A stretch of DNA of 64,000 nucleotides from Lysobacterales bacterium 15-68-25 (GCA_002279065.1 NCKB01000003.1:124001-188000); one strand, 5' to 3'. Positions 52,991 to 62,011 are shown, counted from the first letter of the stretch. Numbers and translations: made by a program. The notes: generated from the sequence alone by a model not told the origin.

Positions 52991-53043
52991 CCGGGCAGCG
53001 CGTCGCGGCCTGCGCCGCGGATCGTGCCTGTACAACCAATGGA

Positions 53044-53069
53044 AAGGCCGCGGCTTGCGCCGCGGCCTT
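53044..53069. terminator. Hairpin terminator between pyrF and the HExxE protein gene
   Basis: An 11-bp perfect stem AAGGCCGCGGC / GCCGCGGCCTT with a four-base loop lies 53 bp past the pyrF stop and 27 bp past the convergent gene's stop. The T-tail is weak (CCTTGTTCC), so it is a likely but not ideal bidirectional terminator. Confidence 0.75.
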
Positions 53070-53096
53070 CCTTGTTCCGGGAGTAACCCGGCGGTC

Positions 53097-54218
53097 TTAC
53101 TGCACGATCGGGTGCGCGATGTCGCACTCGTTGGTGTCGTTCGACCAGGTGCTCTGCATGGCGAAGGTGCCGTTGGCCATCACCACGTCGGCCGACTTGC
53201 CCTGGCCCGAGCTGATCCAGGCGCATTCGTCGCCGTTCTCCTGGCCGTAGCTGCTGCTCCTGCGCGTCATGTTGGTCCAGCCGCCGGCCGGGTTCTGGTC
53301 GGTGACGGTCTCGGCGTACTCGTGACCCTCGACGATCGAGAAGCCGTCCAGCACACCCGCCGAACCGCTGTTGACGAAGTTCTCGCCGCAGCTGGTGCCC
53401 ATGTCGTAGACGTACGGCATGTTGGTGAACGCCACGTCGCCGACGGGCGAGCTCACGCTCCAGTCGCCGTTCCAGTCATGCCACGCGCAGAACTGGCCGC
53501 TGGAGGTGTTGAAGCCGTCCGGATGCGTGCCGGTCGGCGACAGGACCACGTACTGCACGTAGCGGTTGGACGCCGCGGTGGTGTTGCCGAAGTGCTGCGC
53601 CGCCTTGATCGCTTCCTGGGCGAGCTGGGCGCCGGTGGCGTTGGAGGGCGAGGCCACCGAGTTGTCATACCAGATGCCGGCAAGGGCGCCACCGGTCGGA
53701 TAGCCGATGTGCGGCGCACCCGTCGGGCAGGAGGTCGCGCCGGTGGAAACCAGCGAGCCGTCGCAGTACTGGGTCATGGTGCCGGACCACAGTTCGCCAC
53801 CGGTGCCCAGGCCCTTGAACAGGTTCTGCAGGTACGGCACGGCGCCGACCGGGTCACCCGACAGGGTCATGTTGCCGTTGGCGTCGGTACCGGCCGTGCC
53901 CCACTGGCTGCCGTAGACCACCAGGTAGACCTTGGGCGTGCCGCTGGTCACACCGATGCCATCCACGCCGCCACCGTAACCCAGCAGCTTCGAAGAAGCG
54001 GTGCCCGCGGTCCTGGCCGCATGCAGGGCCGCCCAGGCGCGCATCTGGCTGTGAGCCTCCAGGGTCGGCACCGGACCATGCCGATACGAGTGACCGTAGG
54101 CCGGTGAATAGGGATTCATCCCATCGCTCTGGGACGGGCCGGCCATGGCGCCTGCGGAAAGGCCAAGAAGCGCCGAAGCAGCCAGAACACCGAGCCACCG
54201 ACTGTTGAGTCTGGACAT
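53097..54218 (-). CDS. Secreted protein with HExxE motif (putative metalloprotease-like/EXORDIUM-like)
   Basis: A 373-residue exported protein. The signal peptide ends near AGAMA-G (26). Conserved features are VYLVVYGSQWG (97-107), several paired cysteines, SIVEGHEYAETVTDQNPAGGW (about 294-314; H299, E300 and E303 form an HExxE) and QENGDECAW (326-334). The last two blocks recall the HE-x-x-E plus E-x-GD-C pattern of phosphate-induced/EXORDIUM proteins, and suggest a metal site. It is not proven to be a protease. An in-frame ATG five codons earlier (54233) exists; the signal-peptide methionine is preferred. The 5' region is AT-rich with palindromes. Confidence 0.82.
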   Translation of the reverse strand: MSRLNSRWLGVLAASALLGLSAGAMAGPSQSDGMNPYSPAYGHSYRHGPVPTLEAHSQMRAWAALHAARTAGTASSKLLGYGGGVDGIGVTSGTPKVYLVVYGSQWGTAGTDANGNMTLSGDPVGAVPYLQNLFKGLGTGGELWSGTMTQYCDGSLVSTGATSCPTGAPHIGYPTGGALAGIWYDNSVASPSNATGAQLAQEAIKAAQHFGNTTAASNRYVQYVVLSPTGTHPDGFNTSSGQFCAWHDWNGDWSVSSPVGDVAFTNMPYVYDMGTSCGENFVNSGSAGVLDGFSIVEGHEYAETVTDQNPAGGWTNMTRRSSSYGQENGDECAWISSGQGKSADVVMANGTFAMQSTWSNDTNECDIAHPIVQ

Positions 54219-54699
54219 AAATTCTCCCCACATTTGGTTGAGTTGAAAGCGAACGAACGTCTTCCATGCATCTGGCGATGCACGATGGATGGTTGCGCAA
54301 ACAAACTCCGCCGCAGAAACGCCTTGGCGCGGCGCAGGCTATTTTCCCTCCCCAGGGAAAAGGCCTTCGGAAACTAGCGGTAGGCAAGTACCGCTTCAAT
54401 CGGAAATTTTCCCATTGGATCAGCCATCTACATACGCAAGAAAGTGATGTAAATGAGAGAAAATGTTCCGCATCAAGGCATTGAAAGAACGTGCGAACGC
54501 ATTATTTTGCGAGCGAGGCGGATTTAGCCGGCTCCACTGCGCCCGTAATATATTGCGGTTTGAAAAGTGCGAACGCGTTCATGCCAATGCGATCGCAAAT
54601 GGGGGGCGTAGCCCAATGTTGCGCGCCGCGGATTTTCGGGGCATCGGACACGAAATATCCACGCCGCCATTCGCGGCGTGGCGGCCGGCAAGGCTGAAT
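54219..54699. other. AT-rich intergenic region with palindromes and a direct repeat
   Basis: This 480-bp stretch is visibly lower in GC than the rest of the window and holds no convincing gene. Its contents are a perfect inverted repeat TTTTCCCTCCCCAGGGAAAA (54342-54361) and a direct repeat of about 20 bases around GTGCGAACGC (54481-54503 and 54559-54579). The second copy contains the palindrome GAACGCGTTC. A nine-base hairpin lies at 54659-54681. It probably contains the promoter and operators of the HExxE gene, and may carry traces of foreign DNA. Confidence 0.6.
54659..54681 (-). terminator. Hairpin downstream of the small unknown gene
   Basis: CCACGCCGC / GCGGCGTGG, a nine-base perfect stem with a five-base loop, lies 18 bp beyond the stop of the 121-residue gene on the minus strand. 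The following minus-strand bases ATATTTC are only moderately T-rich, so the terminator is plausible but weak. Confidence 0.5.
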
Positions 54700-55068
54700 T
54701 CAGCGGGTATGCACCCAGTAGACGTGGATACCCCGGGCGCGGTCCTCGTCGCGACGCCCCTCGCGGCCGTCGACGACCACGCCCCACGTCGATCGGAGCG
54801 CGCCACCCTGGATGCGATCCACGCGCATCTGCTCACCCTTGGGGATGATGGCCTGCGTCGCCACGACGAGTACGCCCGGCTGCTCGTACACCAGACTCCC
54901 AGGCCGGCCCGCACCGGCGCCCCAGCCCACATGGACCTCGCATGGCACTGGCGCGAACGCGCTGCGGTTGTCCAGGCTCCATCCCTCGGTCTTGCTGAGC
55001 AGAGACTGCAGCTTGGGATCGCTCCAGTCGACGCTGTTGCCCGGTGGCGGCTTGTCGAAGTGGTCCAT
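54700..55068 (-). CDS. Small hypothetical protein
   Basis: A short protein of about 122 residues that I do not recognise. From the MDHFDKPPPG methionine the codons end almost always in G or C, like neighbouring genes. The frame upstream of it (to 55233) uses more A/T-ending codons and is probably not coding. GGGGAG lies 12 bases before. The composition is that of a soluble beta-rich domain (GSLVYEQPGVLVVATQAII, then GIHVYWVHTR). No signal peptide. An overlapping frame on the plus strand (54463-55164) is longer but looks like a shadow. Its position next to the acyltransferase gives no clue. Confidence 0.6.
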   Translation of the reverse strand: MDHFDKPPPGNSVDWSDPKLQSLLSKTEGWSLDNRSAFAPVPCEVHVGWGAGAGRPGSLVYEQPGVLVVATQAIIPKGEQMRVDRIQGGALRSTWGVVVDGREGRRDEDRARGIHVYWVHTR

Positions 55069-55275
55069 GGTCGCCACGGTCTCCCCATGTGCGTCAAGAC
55101 CGCGTGGCGGTCGTGGCGTCCGGCTGGCAGGCTCGCGCGACTCGGTACCGTGGCCAAGGCATGAAGCGCCTGCCCCTGAAGGCCAGGCCAGACCGGTATC
55201 GGACGCCTGCAGGCCCGCTTCGTACGTCTTCATGCCCGACGTATCGGCAACCTCGCGCCGGACTTGAGCGCTGTC

Positions 55276-56397
55276 TCAGGATTGAGCGAGCCGACTTCCC
55301 CGCAGCCAGCGTTCGACGGGCTGGGTGAAGCCCCTCGCCACGCCCCAGGCAAGGATGAGGCAGCCGATGCACGCCGGCACGTACCAGAGCACGCCGGTGC
55401 GGCGGTCGGCGCCAATCGCATGCCATAGACGCACGGCGGCGAACACCACGAACATGTGGGTCAGATAGATCTCGTAGCTCAGGCGCCCCCAGTGCTCCAG
55501 TCCGCGCCAGACAGGCGCCGATGCGCCTCCGGGCATGGGGCGCGCTGCGGTCATGCCGAGCAGCAGGGCCGCGGTGGCTGAGACCAGCACCAGCATCGCG
55601 CCGTCGTGCAGCCACCGCCAGAACCAGGGCATCGCCAGCATCACCGCGGCGAGCAGCGCGCCGCCGCCCCAGCGCAACAGCCACGCTGCCCGGCGCAGGG
55701 GAAGCCGGCCGTGCAGCAGCAGCGCGGCTAGCACGCCCATCGCTATCGCCGCCATGCCGGGCAGGTAGGCCTTCTCCTTCCAGATCTCGTTGCCGGTGAT
55801 CGCCGCCAGCGACCATGGCAGCGAAAGCGCCAGGATCAGCAGCAGCGGGACAAGCACCCGGCGCCAGCGCGCCAACAGGCAGACCAGCGGGAAACCCAGG
55901 TAGAACGTTTCCTCGATCGACAGCGACCAAAGCACGTCCCAGCTGCCCGGCAGATAGCCGGTCCGGCCCTCGTACCAGTTCAGGTACAGGCCGAGAGCGG
56001 ATACCACCGCGCCACCCAGCGACTGTCCCGGCCGCTGGATCACGTAGTCCGGTACGCCCAGCGCATGCAGCAACGAGAGCACCGCCAGCAGGGCCAGCAG
56101 CAGCGGCAGGATGCGCGAGGCGCGTCGCAGGTAGAACGCCCGCAGGTCGATCCGTGCCAGGTCGCCCCAGCGATCCAGTGCGTTGCCGGCGATCAGGAAG
56201 CCGCTGATCACGAAGAATACGAACACGGCCTCATAGCCGTTGTAGTTCAGCGCCGCCAGCAGGCGGTGCGGCAGCCAGTCGGCCAGCACGCTGTCGCGCA
56301 GCGGGATACGCAGGCCCAGGTGATGCAGCACCACCAGCACGATCGCCAGCCCGCGCAGGCGGTCGATGCCGGGATGACGCGCTGCGGGTGCGCTCAT
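55276..56397 (-). CDS. Acyltransferase family 3 (OafA/YrhL-like) membrane protein
   Basis: A 373-residue ten-helix inner-membrane O-acyltransferase. The N-terminal active-site region reads GIDRLRGLAIVLVVLHHLGLRI (about 10-31), with the catalytic His near 25-26, and NGYEAVFVFFVISGFLIAG (about 53-71). SIEETFYLGFPLV lies near 157-169, a family hallmark. Such enzymes acetylate or succinylate sugars of surface polysaccharides or antibiotics. The start overlaps the queuosine transporter stop by four bases. Confidence 0.95.
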   Translation of the reverse strand: MSAPAARHPGIDRLRGLAIVLVVLHHLGLRIPLRDSVLADWLPHRLLAALNYNGYEAVFVFFVISGFLIAGNALDRWGDLARIDLRAFYLRRASRILPLLLALLAVLSLLHALGVPDYVIQRPGQSLGGAVVSALGLYLNWYEGRTGYLPGSWDVLWSLSIEETFYLGFPLVCLLARWRRVLVPLLLILALSLPWSLAAITGNEIWKEKAYLPGMAAIAMGVLAALLLHGRLPLRRAAWLLRWGGGALLAAVMLAMPWFWRWLHDGAMLVLVSATAALLLGMTAARPMPGGASAPVWRGLEHWGRLSYEIYLTHMFVVFAAVRLWHAIGADRRTGVLWYVPACIGCLILAWGVARGFTQPVERWLRGSRLAQS

Positions 56398-57146
56398 CCG
56401 AAGCGCCGCAGTTCGCCCTCGTCCTTCAGGCTGAAGGGGTTGAAGTGGGTGCCCTCGTCATAGGTGTCCACACCTTCATGACGCTTGAGGAAACCCACCA
56501 CGGCGTAGGTCAGCGGGGTGAATACCACCTCCACCGTCACCTTCATCAACCAGTTGAAGACGATCACCTTGGCGATGGTCTGGCCCTCCCAGATCCCGAT
56601 GAAGGCGATCGGGTAGAAGGTGAGGCTGTCCACACCCTGCCCGACCAGGGTCGAGCCGATGGTGCGCGTCCACAGCCAGCGGCCGCGCGTGACGAGCTTC
56701 ATCTTGGCCATCACGAAGGAGTTGGCGAAGTCGCCGATCCAGTAGGCCAGCAGCGAGGCCGCGGCGATGCGCCAGGTGCCGCCGAACACCACCTCCAGCG
56801 CCGGCTGCAGCTGCGCATTGAACGGCTCGGCCGGGCTGGCCGGCATGCGCAGGATCACCTGGGTCATGAAGGTGGCGAAGAGCATTGCGCCGAAGCCCGC
56901 CCAGATCGCCCGGCGTGCCCGCGCATAGCCGTATACCTCGGTCAGTACGTCGCCGAAGATGTAGCCGATCGGGAAAAACAGGTTGCCCGCGCCGAAGGTC
57001 AGCGCCCCCAGCACCGGCAACGTGACGGTGCAGACCTTGGCCGGCCCGATCAGGTTGGAACACAGCAGCACGGCGACCATGCCGCCGACCAGCAGGTCGT
57101 AGTAGCGAAAACCGCGCAGCGGTGCGGCTGAGGCGGAGTTTTCCAT
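56394..57146 (-). CDS. Queuosine precursor transporter (YhhQ/DUF165 family)
   Basis: A 250-residue membrane protein with about six helices. Family landmarks are YDLLVGGMVAVLLCSNLIGP (about 16-35), AGNLFFPIGYIFGDVLTEVYGYARAR (about 53-78, in parts), DFANSFVMAKMK (about 140-151) and SFTLVGQGVDSLTFYPIAFIG (near 165-185, as STLVGQGVDSLTF). These carriers import preQ0/preQ1 for tRNA queuosine. The ATG at 57146 is preferred over a frame extending upstream past the divergent sequence. It is coupled to the acyltransferase. Confidence 0.93.
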   Translation of the reverse strand: MENSASAAPLRGFRYYDLLVGGMVAVLLCSNLIGPAKVCTVTLPVLGALTFGAGNLFFPIGYIFGDVLTEVYGYARARRAIWAGFGAMLFATFMTQVILRMPASPAEPFNAQLQPALEVVFGGTWRIAAASLLAYWIGDFANSFVMAKMKLVTRGRWLWTRTIGSTLVGQGVDSLTFYPIAFIGIWEGQTIAKVIVFNWLMKVTVEVVFTPLTYAVVGFLKRHEGVDTYDEGTHFNPFSLKDEGELRRFG

Positions 57147-57222
57147 GATGATCCCCGGCGAACGAAGCGCGCAGCATACCCGCGCCCCGATACGGCCGTG
57201 CGTCGCGCCCCGATGCAGGGAA

Positions 57223-57504
57223 TCAATCGACGATCCGCACGCCCTTCCAGAACGCCACCCGTCCGGCAATGGCGCGGGCGGCGTCCTTGGGGGCGGGGTA
57301 ATACCAGGCCGCTGCCGGATTCACCGCGTTGCCCACCACCACGTCGTAATAGCTCGCCGTGCCCTTCCAGGGGCACACCGTGTGGAGGTCGCTGGCGCGG
57401 AAGTGCTCGCGCCGCAGGGAGTCGGCCGGAAAGTAGTGGTTGCCCTCGATCACGACGGTGTCGTCGCTCTCGGCCAGTACTGTGTCGCTCCAGATCGCGC
57501 GCAT
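57223..57504 (-). CDS. DUF427 domain-containing protein
   Basis: A 93-residue protein almost wholly made of the DUF427 domain. The conserved blocks are IWSDTVLAESDDTVVIEGNHYFP (about 4-26, in parts), CPWKGTASYYDV (near 44-55) and AAWYYPAPKDAARAI (near 64-78). I chose MRAIWSD at 57504; an in-frame ATG 13 codons upstream adds an unlikely tail. The fold is a small beta-barrel, and the function is unknown. It lies 76 bp from the queuosine transporter on the same strand. Confidence 0.9.
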   Translation of the reverse strand: MRAIWSDTVLAESDDTVVIEGNHYFPADSLRREHFRASDLHTVCPWKGTASYYDVVVGNAVNPAAAWYYPAPKDAARAIAGRVAFWKGVRIVD

Positions 57505-57686
57505 CTCGGTCGTCTCCCAAGTCCCGGGCGCGGAGCAGCACATTGGCCCGGCCGATCAGGTAGTCGCTTTATATCGCACCATGCGGCCAAGGAAACTGTC
57601 CCCCGGCGACCGATCGGCTGGCCCCTCGGATCCATGCCCGGACGACAGACCGGGCTGGACGACCGACCACGCCGCGCAGGCTGCAC

Positions 57687-58595
57687 CTAGTAGGCCGACT
57701 CGCCCACCTGCTCGGCCGACCAGCGTGCGGCCACGAAATCGATGAAGGCGCGGGTGCGGGCCGGCAATTGCCGCCCCGGAGACCACACGATGTGCACCGG
57801 CATCGGCGGCAGCTGCCACGCATCGAGCACGGTTTCCAGCCGCCCCTGTTCGAGCAGGCCGCGCACCTGCCAAAGCGCGGCCACGCCGATGCCCAGGCCT
57901 GCCACCGTCGCCGCGTTGCAGGCTGCCGCGTTGTCGGCGTGGAACCGCCCATGTACATCCACGTGCTGGACCCTCGTGCCACGCCGGTAACTCCATCGCT
58001 GCGAACTGCCCGCCGAACTCCTCACCACGCATTCGTGCCGACGCAGCTCCGGGGGAGACCGGGGGCGGCCGTGACGGGCGAAGTAGCCAGGTGCGCCAAC
58101 GGTCACCATCCGCAACTGGCCGAGCTGGCGTGCATGCAGGCGACTCGGCGCCAGCGCGCCCAGGCGGATGGTGGCATCCAGCTTTTCACGCTGCAGGTCG
58201 GCATGCGTATCCGCAACGACCAACTCCACGCTCACGTCCGGATAGCGCTCCATGAAGGCGGCCACCACCGGCACCAGGAATGGCGCACTGAACTGGGTGG
58301 AGCCGCCGATGCGCAACTGACCGTCGATGCGCCCTCCATGCTCCACCAGGGCGGAGCGGGCCAGATCGATATCGGCCAATGCCATCTTGATGCGCGCATG
58401 GAAGGCCAGCCCCGCCGCACTGGGCTGGGCGCGCCGCGTGGTGCGCTGGATCAGCTCCACGCCCAGCTCGCGCTCCAGTGACTGCAGCGAACGGCTCACC
58501 GCCTGCAGCGAACGATGCAGATGACGCGCGGCGGCACTCAGATTGCCTTGCTCGACCACCGCCACGAAGACGCGGTAGTCATCCAGACTGGCCAC
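57687..58595 (-). CDS. LysR family transcriptional regulator (GTG start)
   Basis: A 302-residue LysR regulator. The helix-turn-helix is GNLSAAARHLHRSLQAVSRSLQSLERELGVELIQRTTRRAQ (about 17-57, in parts). The effector domain runs from about 88 to 290 with SAPFLVPVVAAFMERYPDVSVELVV near 103-127. It starts at GTG 58595, preceded by GGGAGA seven bases away. It is divergent from the SnoaL-like/MFS pair across about 90-120 bp and is the probable controller. It differs clearly from the LysR at 42.2 kb. Confidence 0.94.
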   Translation of the reverse strand: MASLDDYRVFVAVVEQGNLSAAARHLHRSLQAVSRSLQSLERELGVELIQRTTRRAQPSAAGLAFHARIKMALADIDLARSALVEHGGRIDGQLRIGGSTQFSAPFLVPVVAAFMERYPDVSVELVVADTHADLQREKLDATIRLGALAPSRLHARQLGQLRMVTVGAPGYFARHGRPRSPPELRRHECVVRSSAGSSQRWSYRRGTRVQHVDVHGRFHADNAAACNAATVAGLGIGVAALWQVRGLLEQGRLETVLDAWQLPPMPVHIVWSPGRQLPARTRAFIDFVAARWSAEQVGESAY

Positions 58596-58714
58596 GATAC
58601 ATTCTCCCGATATTCGTGATTATCCATCCACGCACAATCGTATTCTCTCATCGACCAAGCGACTCAAGAATCTCCCGCGAACAGGCAATGACGCCTGCAC
58701 AAGCGGAGACTCCC

Positions 58715-59179
58715 GTGAACACCGCCCCCTTGCCCTCGTCCATCGACGGTCACGAACACGACTTCAACCCCGATCATCCGCTCGCCGCGCTGGCCGGCTT
58801 CTACCGCGCGTTCAACGGGCGCGACCTGGAAGCCCTGGCCGCGAACTGGGCCGACGATCCTCAGGTATCGATGAGCAATCCGCTGGGATCGATCGCGCGT
58901 GGCTGGCCCGCCATCCGCGCCGTATACGCGCGCATCTTCGAGGGGCCGGCGCGCGTTCGGGTGGCCTTCCACGACTTCACCCTGCACGAGGCCGGCGAAG
59001 TGTTCTACGCCGTGGGCCGCGAGCGCGGCACGCTGGCGCGTGACGGGTCGGTGATCGAACTCGCGATCCGGACCAGCCGGGTGTTCCGTCTGGTCGGCGG
59101 CCGCTGGCGCCAGATGCACCACCACGGTTCGTTCGAGCACCCGGAGCTGCTCGCCGCCTATCAGGAGGCCGTGCGATGA
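58715..59179 (+). CDS. SnoaL-like / nuclear-transport-factor-2 fold protein
   Basis: A 154-residue protein of the alpha+beta cone fold. The typical line is HPLAALAGFYRAFNGRDLEALAANWADDPQVSMSNPLG (about 19-56, in parts), followed by VFYAVGRERGTL and WRQMHHHGSFEHP. GTG 58715 has an excellent CGGAG six bases upstream; ATG 58688 in frame is the other possible start. Its TGA overlaps the MFS start (ATGA), tying the two genes together. It could be a small isomerase/hydrolase or a binding protein; substrate unknown. Confidence 0.88.
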   Translation: MNTAPLPSSIDGHEHDFNPDHPLAALAGFYRAFNGRDLEALAANWADDPQVSMSNPLGSIARGWPAIRAVYARIFEGPARVRVAFHDFTLHEAGEVFYAVGRERGTLARDGSVIELAIRTSRVFRLVGGRWRQMHHHGSFEHPELLAAYQEAVR

Positions 59180-60408
59180 ACGCATCGGCATGCCCGGAGG
59201 AAACACGCGTCACACGTCCACCCGTGCGGCTGTTCGCCATGGCTACCGCAGTCATCGTGCTGAGCCTGTGGCTGGCCCAGCCATTGGTGGGAATGATCGG
59301 CCACTCGCTCGGCCTGTCTGGCGGAGCGGCGAGCCTGGTCACCACGCTGACCCTGCTCGGTTACGCGACGGGATTGTTCGCGCTGGTCCCGCTGGGCGAC
59401 CGCCTGGAGAACCGTCGACTGATCCTGCTCACCCTGGGCGCCGACGTGGTGTGCCTGCTGGCAGCCGCCAGCCCGTTGCCGGTTCCGGCGTTCCTGGTCG
59501 CCTGCCTGCTGGTCGGCCTCACCGCGACCTCGATCCAGATGCTGGTGCCGATGGCGGCAGCCATGACCCCGGAAGCAGAGCGTGGGCGGGTGATCGGCAA
59601 CATCATGAGCGGATTGATACTCGGCGTGATGCTGTCACGACCGCTGGCGAGCCTGATCGCCGGCCACTTCGGCTGGCGCGCCTGCTACCTGGCGCTGGCG
59701 GTGGCGGTCGCCCTGCTCGCGTTCGCATTGGCCCGGGTCCTGCCACTCCGGTATCCGCCGCAACGCACGCCTTATCCAGCATTGCTGAAGTCGATGGCCG
59801 GGCTGCTGCGTGACGAGCCGGTGCTGCGCCGTCACGCACTGAGCGCCGCGCTCAGCTTCGCCGCCTTCAACGCGTTCTGGAGCCTGATCGCATTGCGCCT
59901 GGCTGCACTGCCTTTCCGGCTCGGCGCGGACGGCATGGCGCTGTTCGCCCTGATCGGTGTGAGCGGCGCGGTGAGCGCGCCGCTGGCGGGACGACTGGCC
60001 GACCGTGGCTACGGCCGCCGGGTTTCCTTTGCCGCCCACGCGGCGGTGGCGTCGTCGTCCGTGCTGGTCTGGCTGGGTGGCAGCCTGATCGCGCCACACG
60101 GGCGACTGCCGGCACTGCTGGTGCTGGGTGTGGGCGCGATACTGCTCGATGCCGGCGCCATCGCCGACCAGGCATTGGGACGACGCGCGGTGAACCTGCT
60201 GCGTCCGGAGGCGCGGAGCCGGATCAACGGGCTATTCACCGGCCTGTTCTTCGTCGGCGGGTCGCTTGGCTCGGCGGTCGCCGGTGCGGCGTGGGCACGC
60301 CTCGGCTGGAACGGGGTGAGTGCCACCGCGCTGGGCTTTGCCGCAGCATCGGCCATGGCGGCGGTCCACCGCGAGCGGCGGGCGGCGCGGTGCCTGGCCG
60401 CCGCCTGA
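59176..60408 (+). CDS. MFS transporter
   Basis: A 410-residue major-facilitator carrier with 12 hydrophobic helices. The cytoplasmic loop after helix 2 reads PLGDRLENRRLILL (about 72-85), the usual MFS Asp-Arg pattern. Helices 4-5 contain PMAAAMTPEAERGRVIGNIMSG (about 126-147, in parts), typical of drug/sugar exporters such as the YnfM/AraJ group. It is co-translated with the SnoaL-like gene and divergent from LysR, so the module probably exports or imports a small molecule under LysR control. Confidence 0.93.
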   Translation: MNASACPEETRVTRPPVRLFAMATAVIVLSLWLAQPLVGMIGHSLGLSGGAASLVTTLTLLGYATGLFALVPLGDRLENRRLILLTLGADVVCLLAAASPLPVPAFLVACLLVGLTATSIQMLVPMAAAMTPEAERGRVIGNIMSGLILGVMLSRPLASLIAGHFGWRACYLALAVAVALLAFALARVLPLRYPPQRTPYPALLKSMAGLLRDEPVLRRHALSAALSFAAFNAFWSLIALRLAALPFRLGADGMALFALIGVSGAVSAPLAGRLADRGYGRRVSFAAHAAVASSSVLVWLGGSLIAPHGRLPALLVLGVGAILLDAGAIADQALGRRAVNLLRPEARSRINGLFTGLFFVGGSLGSAVAGAAWARLGWNGVSATALGFAAASAMAAVHRERRAARCLAAA

Positions 60409-60419
60409 GTCGGCAACCG

Positions 60420-60959
60420 CTATTCGTCGTCGCCCAGGTCCTGGCCGGGGAACAGCACATCGGTGAAGCCGAAGCGGCTGAAGTCGGTGATGCGCGAGGG
60501 ATACAGCCGGCCGATCAGGTGGTCGCATTCGTGCTGCACCACGCGGGCGTGGAAGCCTTCCGCACGACGGTCGATCGGCTCGCCCTGCGGATCCACGCCC
60601 TGGTAGCGGATCAGGCTGTGCCGGCTGACCACACCACGCATGCCGGGAACCGACAGGCAACCCTCCCAGCCGTCTTCCATGTCCTGCGAGAGCGGTGTGA
60701 TCACCGGGTTGAGCAGGACGGTGCGCGGCACGGCCGGCGCGTCGGGGTAACGCTCGGCGCGGTCGAATCCGAAGATCACCAGTTGCAGGTCCACGCCGAT
60801 CTGGGGAGCGGCCAGGCCGACGCCACCGGCATCGTGCATGGTGTCGAACATGTCGGCGATCAGCGCATCCAGCTCGGCGCTGCCGAACATCGCGTCGGGC
60901 ACGGGCGGGGCCACGCGCAGCAGGCGCGGGTTACCCATCCTGAGAATCTCGTGGATCAT
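60420..60959 (-). CDS. def: Peptide deformylase
   Basis: A 179-residue metal hydrolase removing formyl from nascent proteins. All three active-site boxes are present: [12 protein letters not shown] (about 45-56), EGCLSVPG (about 98-105; metal Cys) and [12 protein letters not shown] (about 142-153; metal His and catalytic Glu). The start MIHEIL at 60959 has AAGGAG six bases upstream; an ATG six codons earlier is less likely. It is convergent with the MFS gene and stands alone, away from fmt. It may be an additional deformylase. Confidence 0.95.
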   Translation of the reverse strand: MIHEILRMGNPRLLRVAPPVPDAMFGSAELDALIADMFDTMHDAGGVGLAAPQIGVDLQLVIFGFDRAERYPDAPAVPRTVLLNPVITPLSQDMEDGWEGCLSVPGMRGVVSRHSLIRYQGVDPQGEPIDRRAEGFHARVVQHECDHLIGRLYPSRITDFSRFGFTDVLFPGQDLGDDE

Positions 60960-61035
60960 CCATTTCTCCTTCGCCATCAATGCCCGGGGTGTGAGGACGC
61001 CTGCCGGCCGATGCAAGCGGCCCCCGGCGGCCCGT

Positions 61036-61842
61036 TCAACCGCCGCCAAAGACCTTGCGCAGCAGATCGGTGGTCCGCGCCGCCGGGTTGTGGCGGATCG
61101 CCTGCTCCTCGTTGGCGATCTCGGTGAACAGGCCATCCATGGTCTTGCGGGTCACGTAGTCGTCGAGGTCGAGCGAGCTGCTCCCGCTCTTTCCGCGTCC
61201 GCCGAGCGCGCCCAGCACGCCGCCGAGCGCACCACCGCCGCTGCCGGAGGTGAATGCCTTGTACTTCTGCGTGACGCCCACGCTGTCGGTCGCCTTGGCC
61301 ACGATCGGCCGGATGCGCGCAGTCAGCTCGTCGCCGGCCACGCGACGGAAGAAGTCGGTTGCGGCGTGATCGCCGCCGCTGAGGATGCCGCGGGCATCCT
61401 GCAGGGTCATCTTGCGGATCGCGTTGCCGAAGATATCGGCGACCTGCGGCACCGCCTTCTCCGCGGCCCGGTTCAGGCTCAGCTCGAATGCATCGACCTT
61501 TTCCCCCTGGCCCAGCTCCCTGGCGATCTTGGCGGCCTGCTCCAGCTTGCCCGGGAGCGGAATGCGCACCTTGGGGTTGTTCCAGAAGCCGCCCTCGCGG
61601 CCCAGCGAGTTGATCGCCTTGGTCGTGCCCTTCGCCAACGCCTCCTTGAGGCCCGCCACGACATCGCTGCCGGGCAGGTTGCTGTTCGACGGGTTGCCGT
61701 CGACCTGGGCCTTGGCGGCCTGCTTGGCCTTGTCGAGCAGATCCTTGAACTGATTGTGGCCGGCGGCCATGGCGGCACCGCAGGTCAGCACGGACACCAC
61801 CAGGGTCACGCAGACAACGCTCTTAGCGGAAACTTTATGCAT
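61036..61842 (-). CDS. Exported DUF4197 domain protein
   Basis: A 268-residue protein with an N-terminal signal ([20 protein letters not shown], cleavage near AAMAAG). The DUF4197 domain follows: [40 protein letters not shown] (about 60-99, in parts), [31 protein letters not shown] (near 120-150, in parts) and [18 protein letters not shown] near the end. A glycine-rich linker lies at about 215-232. The family is periplasmic and uncharacterised. The start is the signal-peptide methionine. It is divergent from cstA. Confidence 0.92.
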   Translation of the reverse strand: MHKVSAKSVVCVTLVVSVLTCGAAMAAGHNQFKDLLDKAKQAAKAQVDGNPSNSNLPGSDVVAGLKEALAKGTTKAINSLGREGGFWNNPKVRIPLPGKLEQAAKIARELGQGEKVDAFELSLNRAAEKAVPQVADIFGNAIRKMTLQDARGILSGGDHAATDFFRRVAGDELTARIRPIVAKATDSVGVTQKYKAFTSGSGGGALGGVLGALGGRGKSGSSSLDLDDYVTRKTMDGLFTEIANEEQAIRHNPAARTTDLLRKVFGGG

Positions 61843-62011
61843 GACTCTCTCCCTCTCGGCGGCGGCATTCCGCAGTGTAATGCGGTGCCCCGATACACAT
61901 GCCCGCCATGACAACCATTCGACTAATGGCTAATGGGGACGATGCACTGCGACCATTGACCACCCCGCCCGTGCGGCGGACCCTTGGGTATCTCCAGCGG
62001 AGGACCCTCGA

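Noticed and set aside
54463-55164. A 233-codon plus-strand frame
   Set aside because: It covers the AT-rich gap and then runs antisense to the small minus-strand gene, whose codon third positions look genuine. No motif or ribosome site supports it.
55069-55233. N-terminal extension of the small unknown gene to an upstream ATG
   Set aside because: Codon use changes to more A/T-ending codons and there is no Shine-Dalgarno at good spacing.
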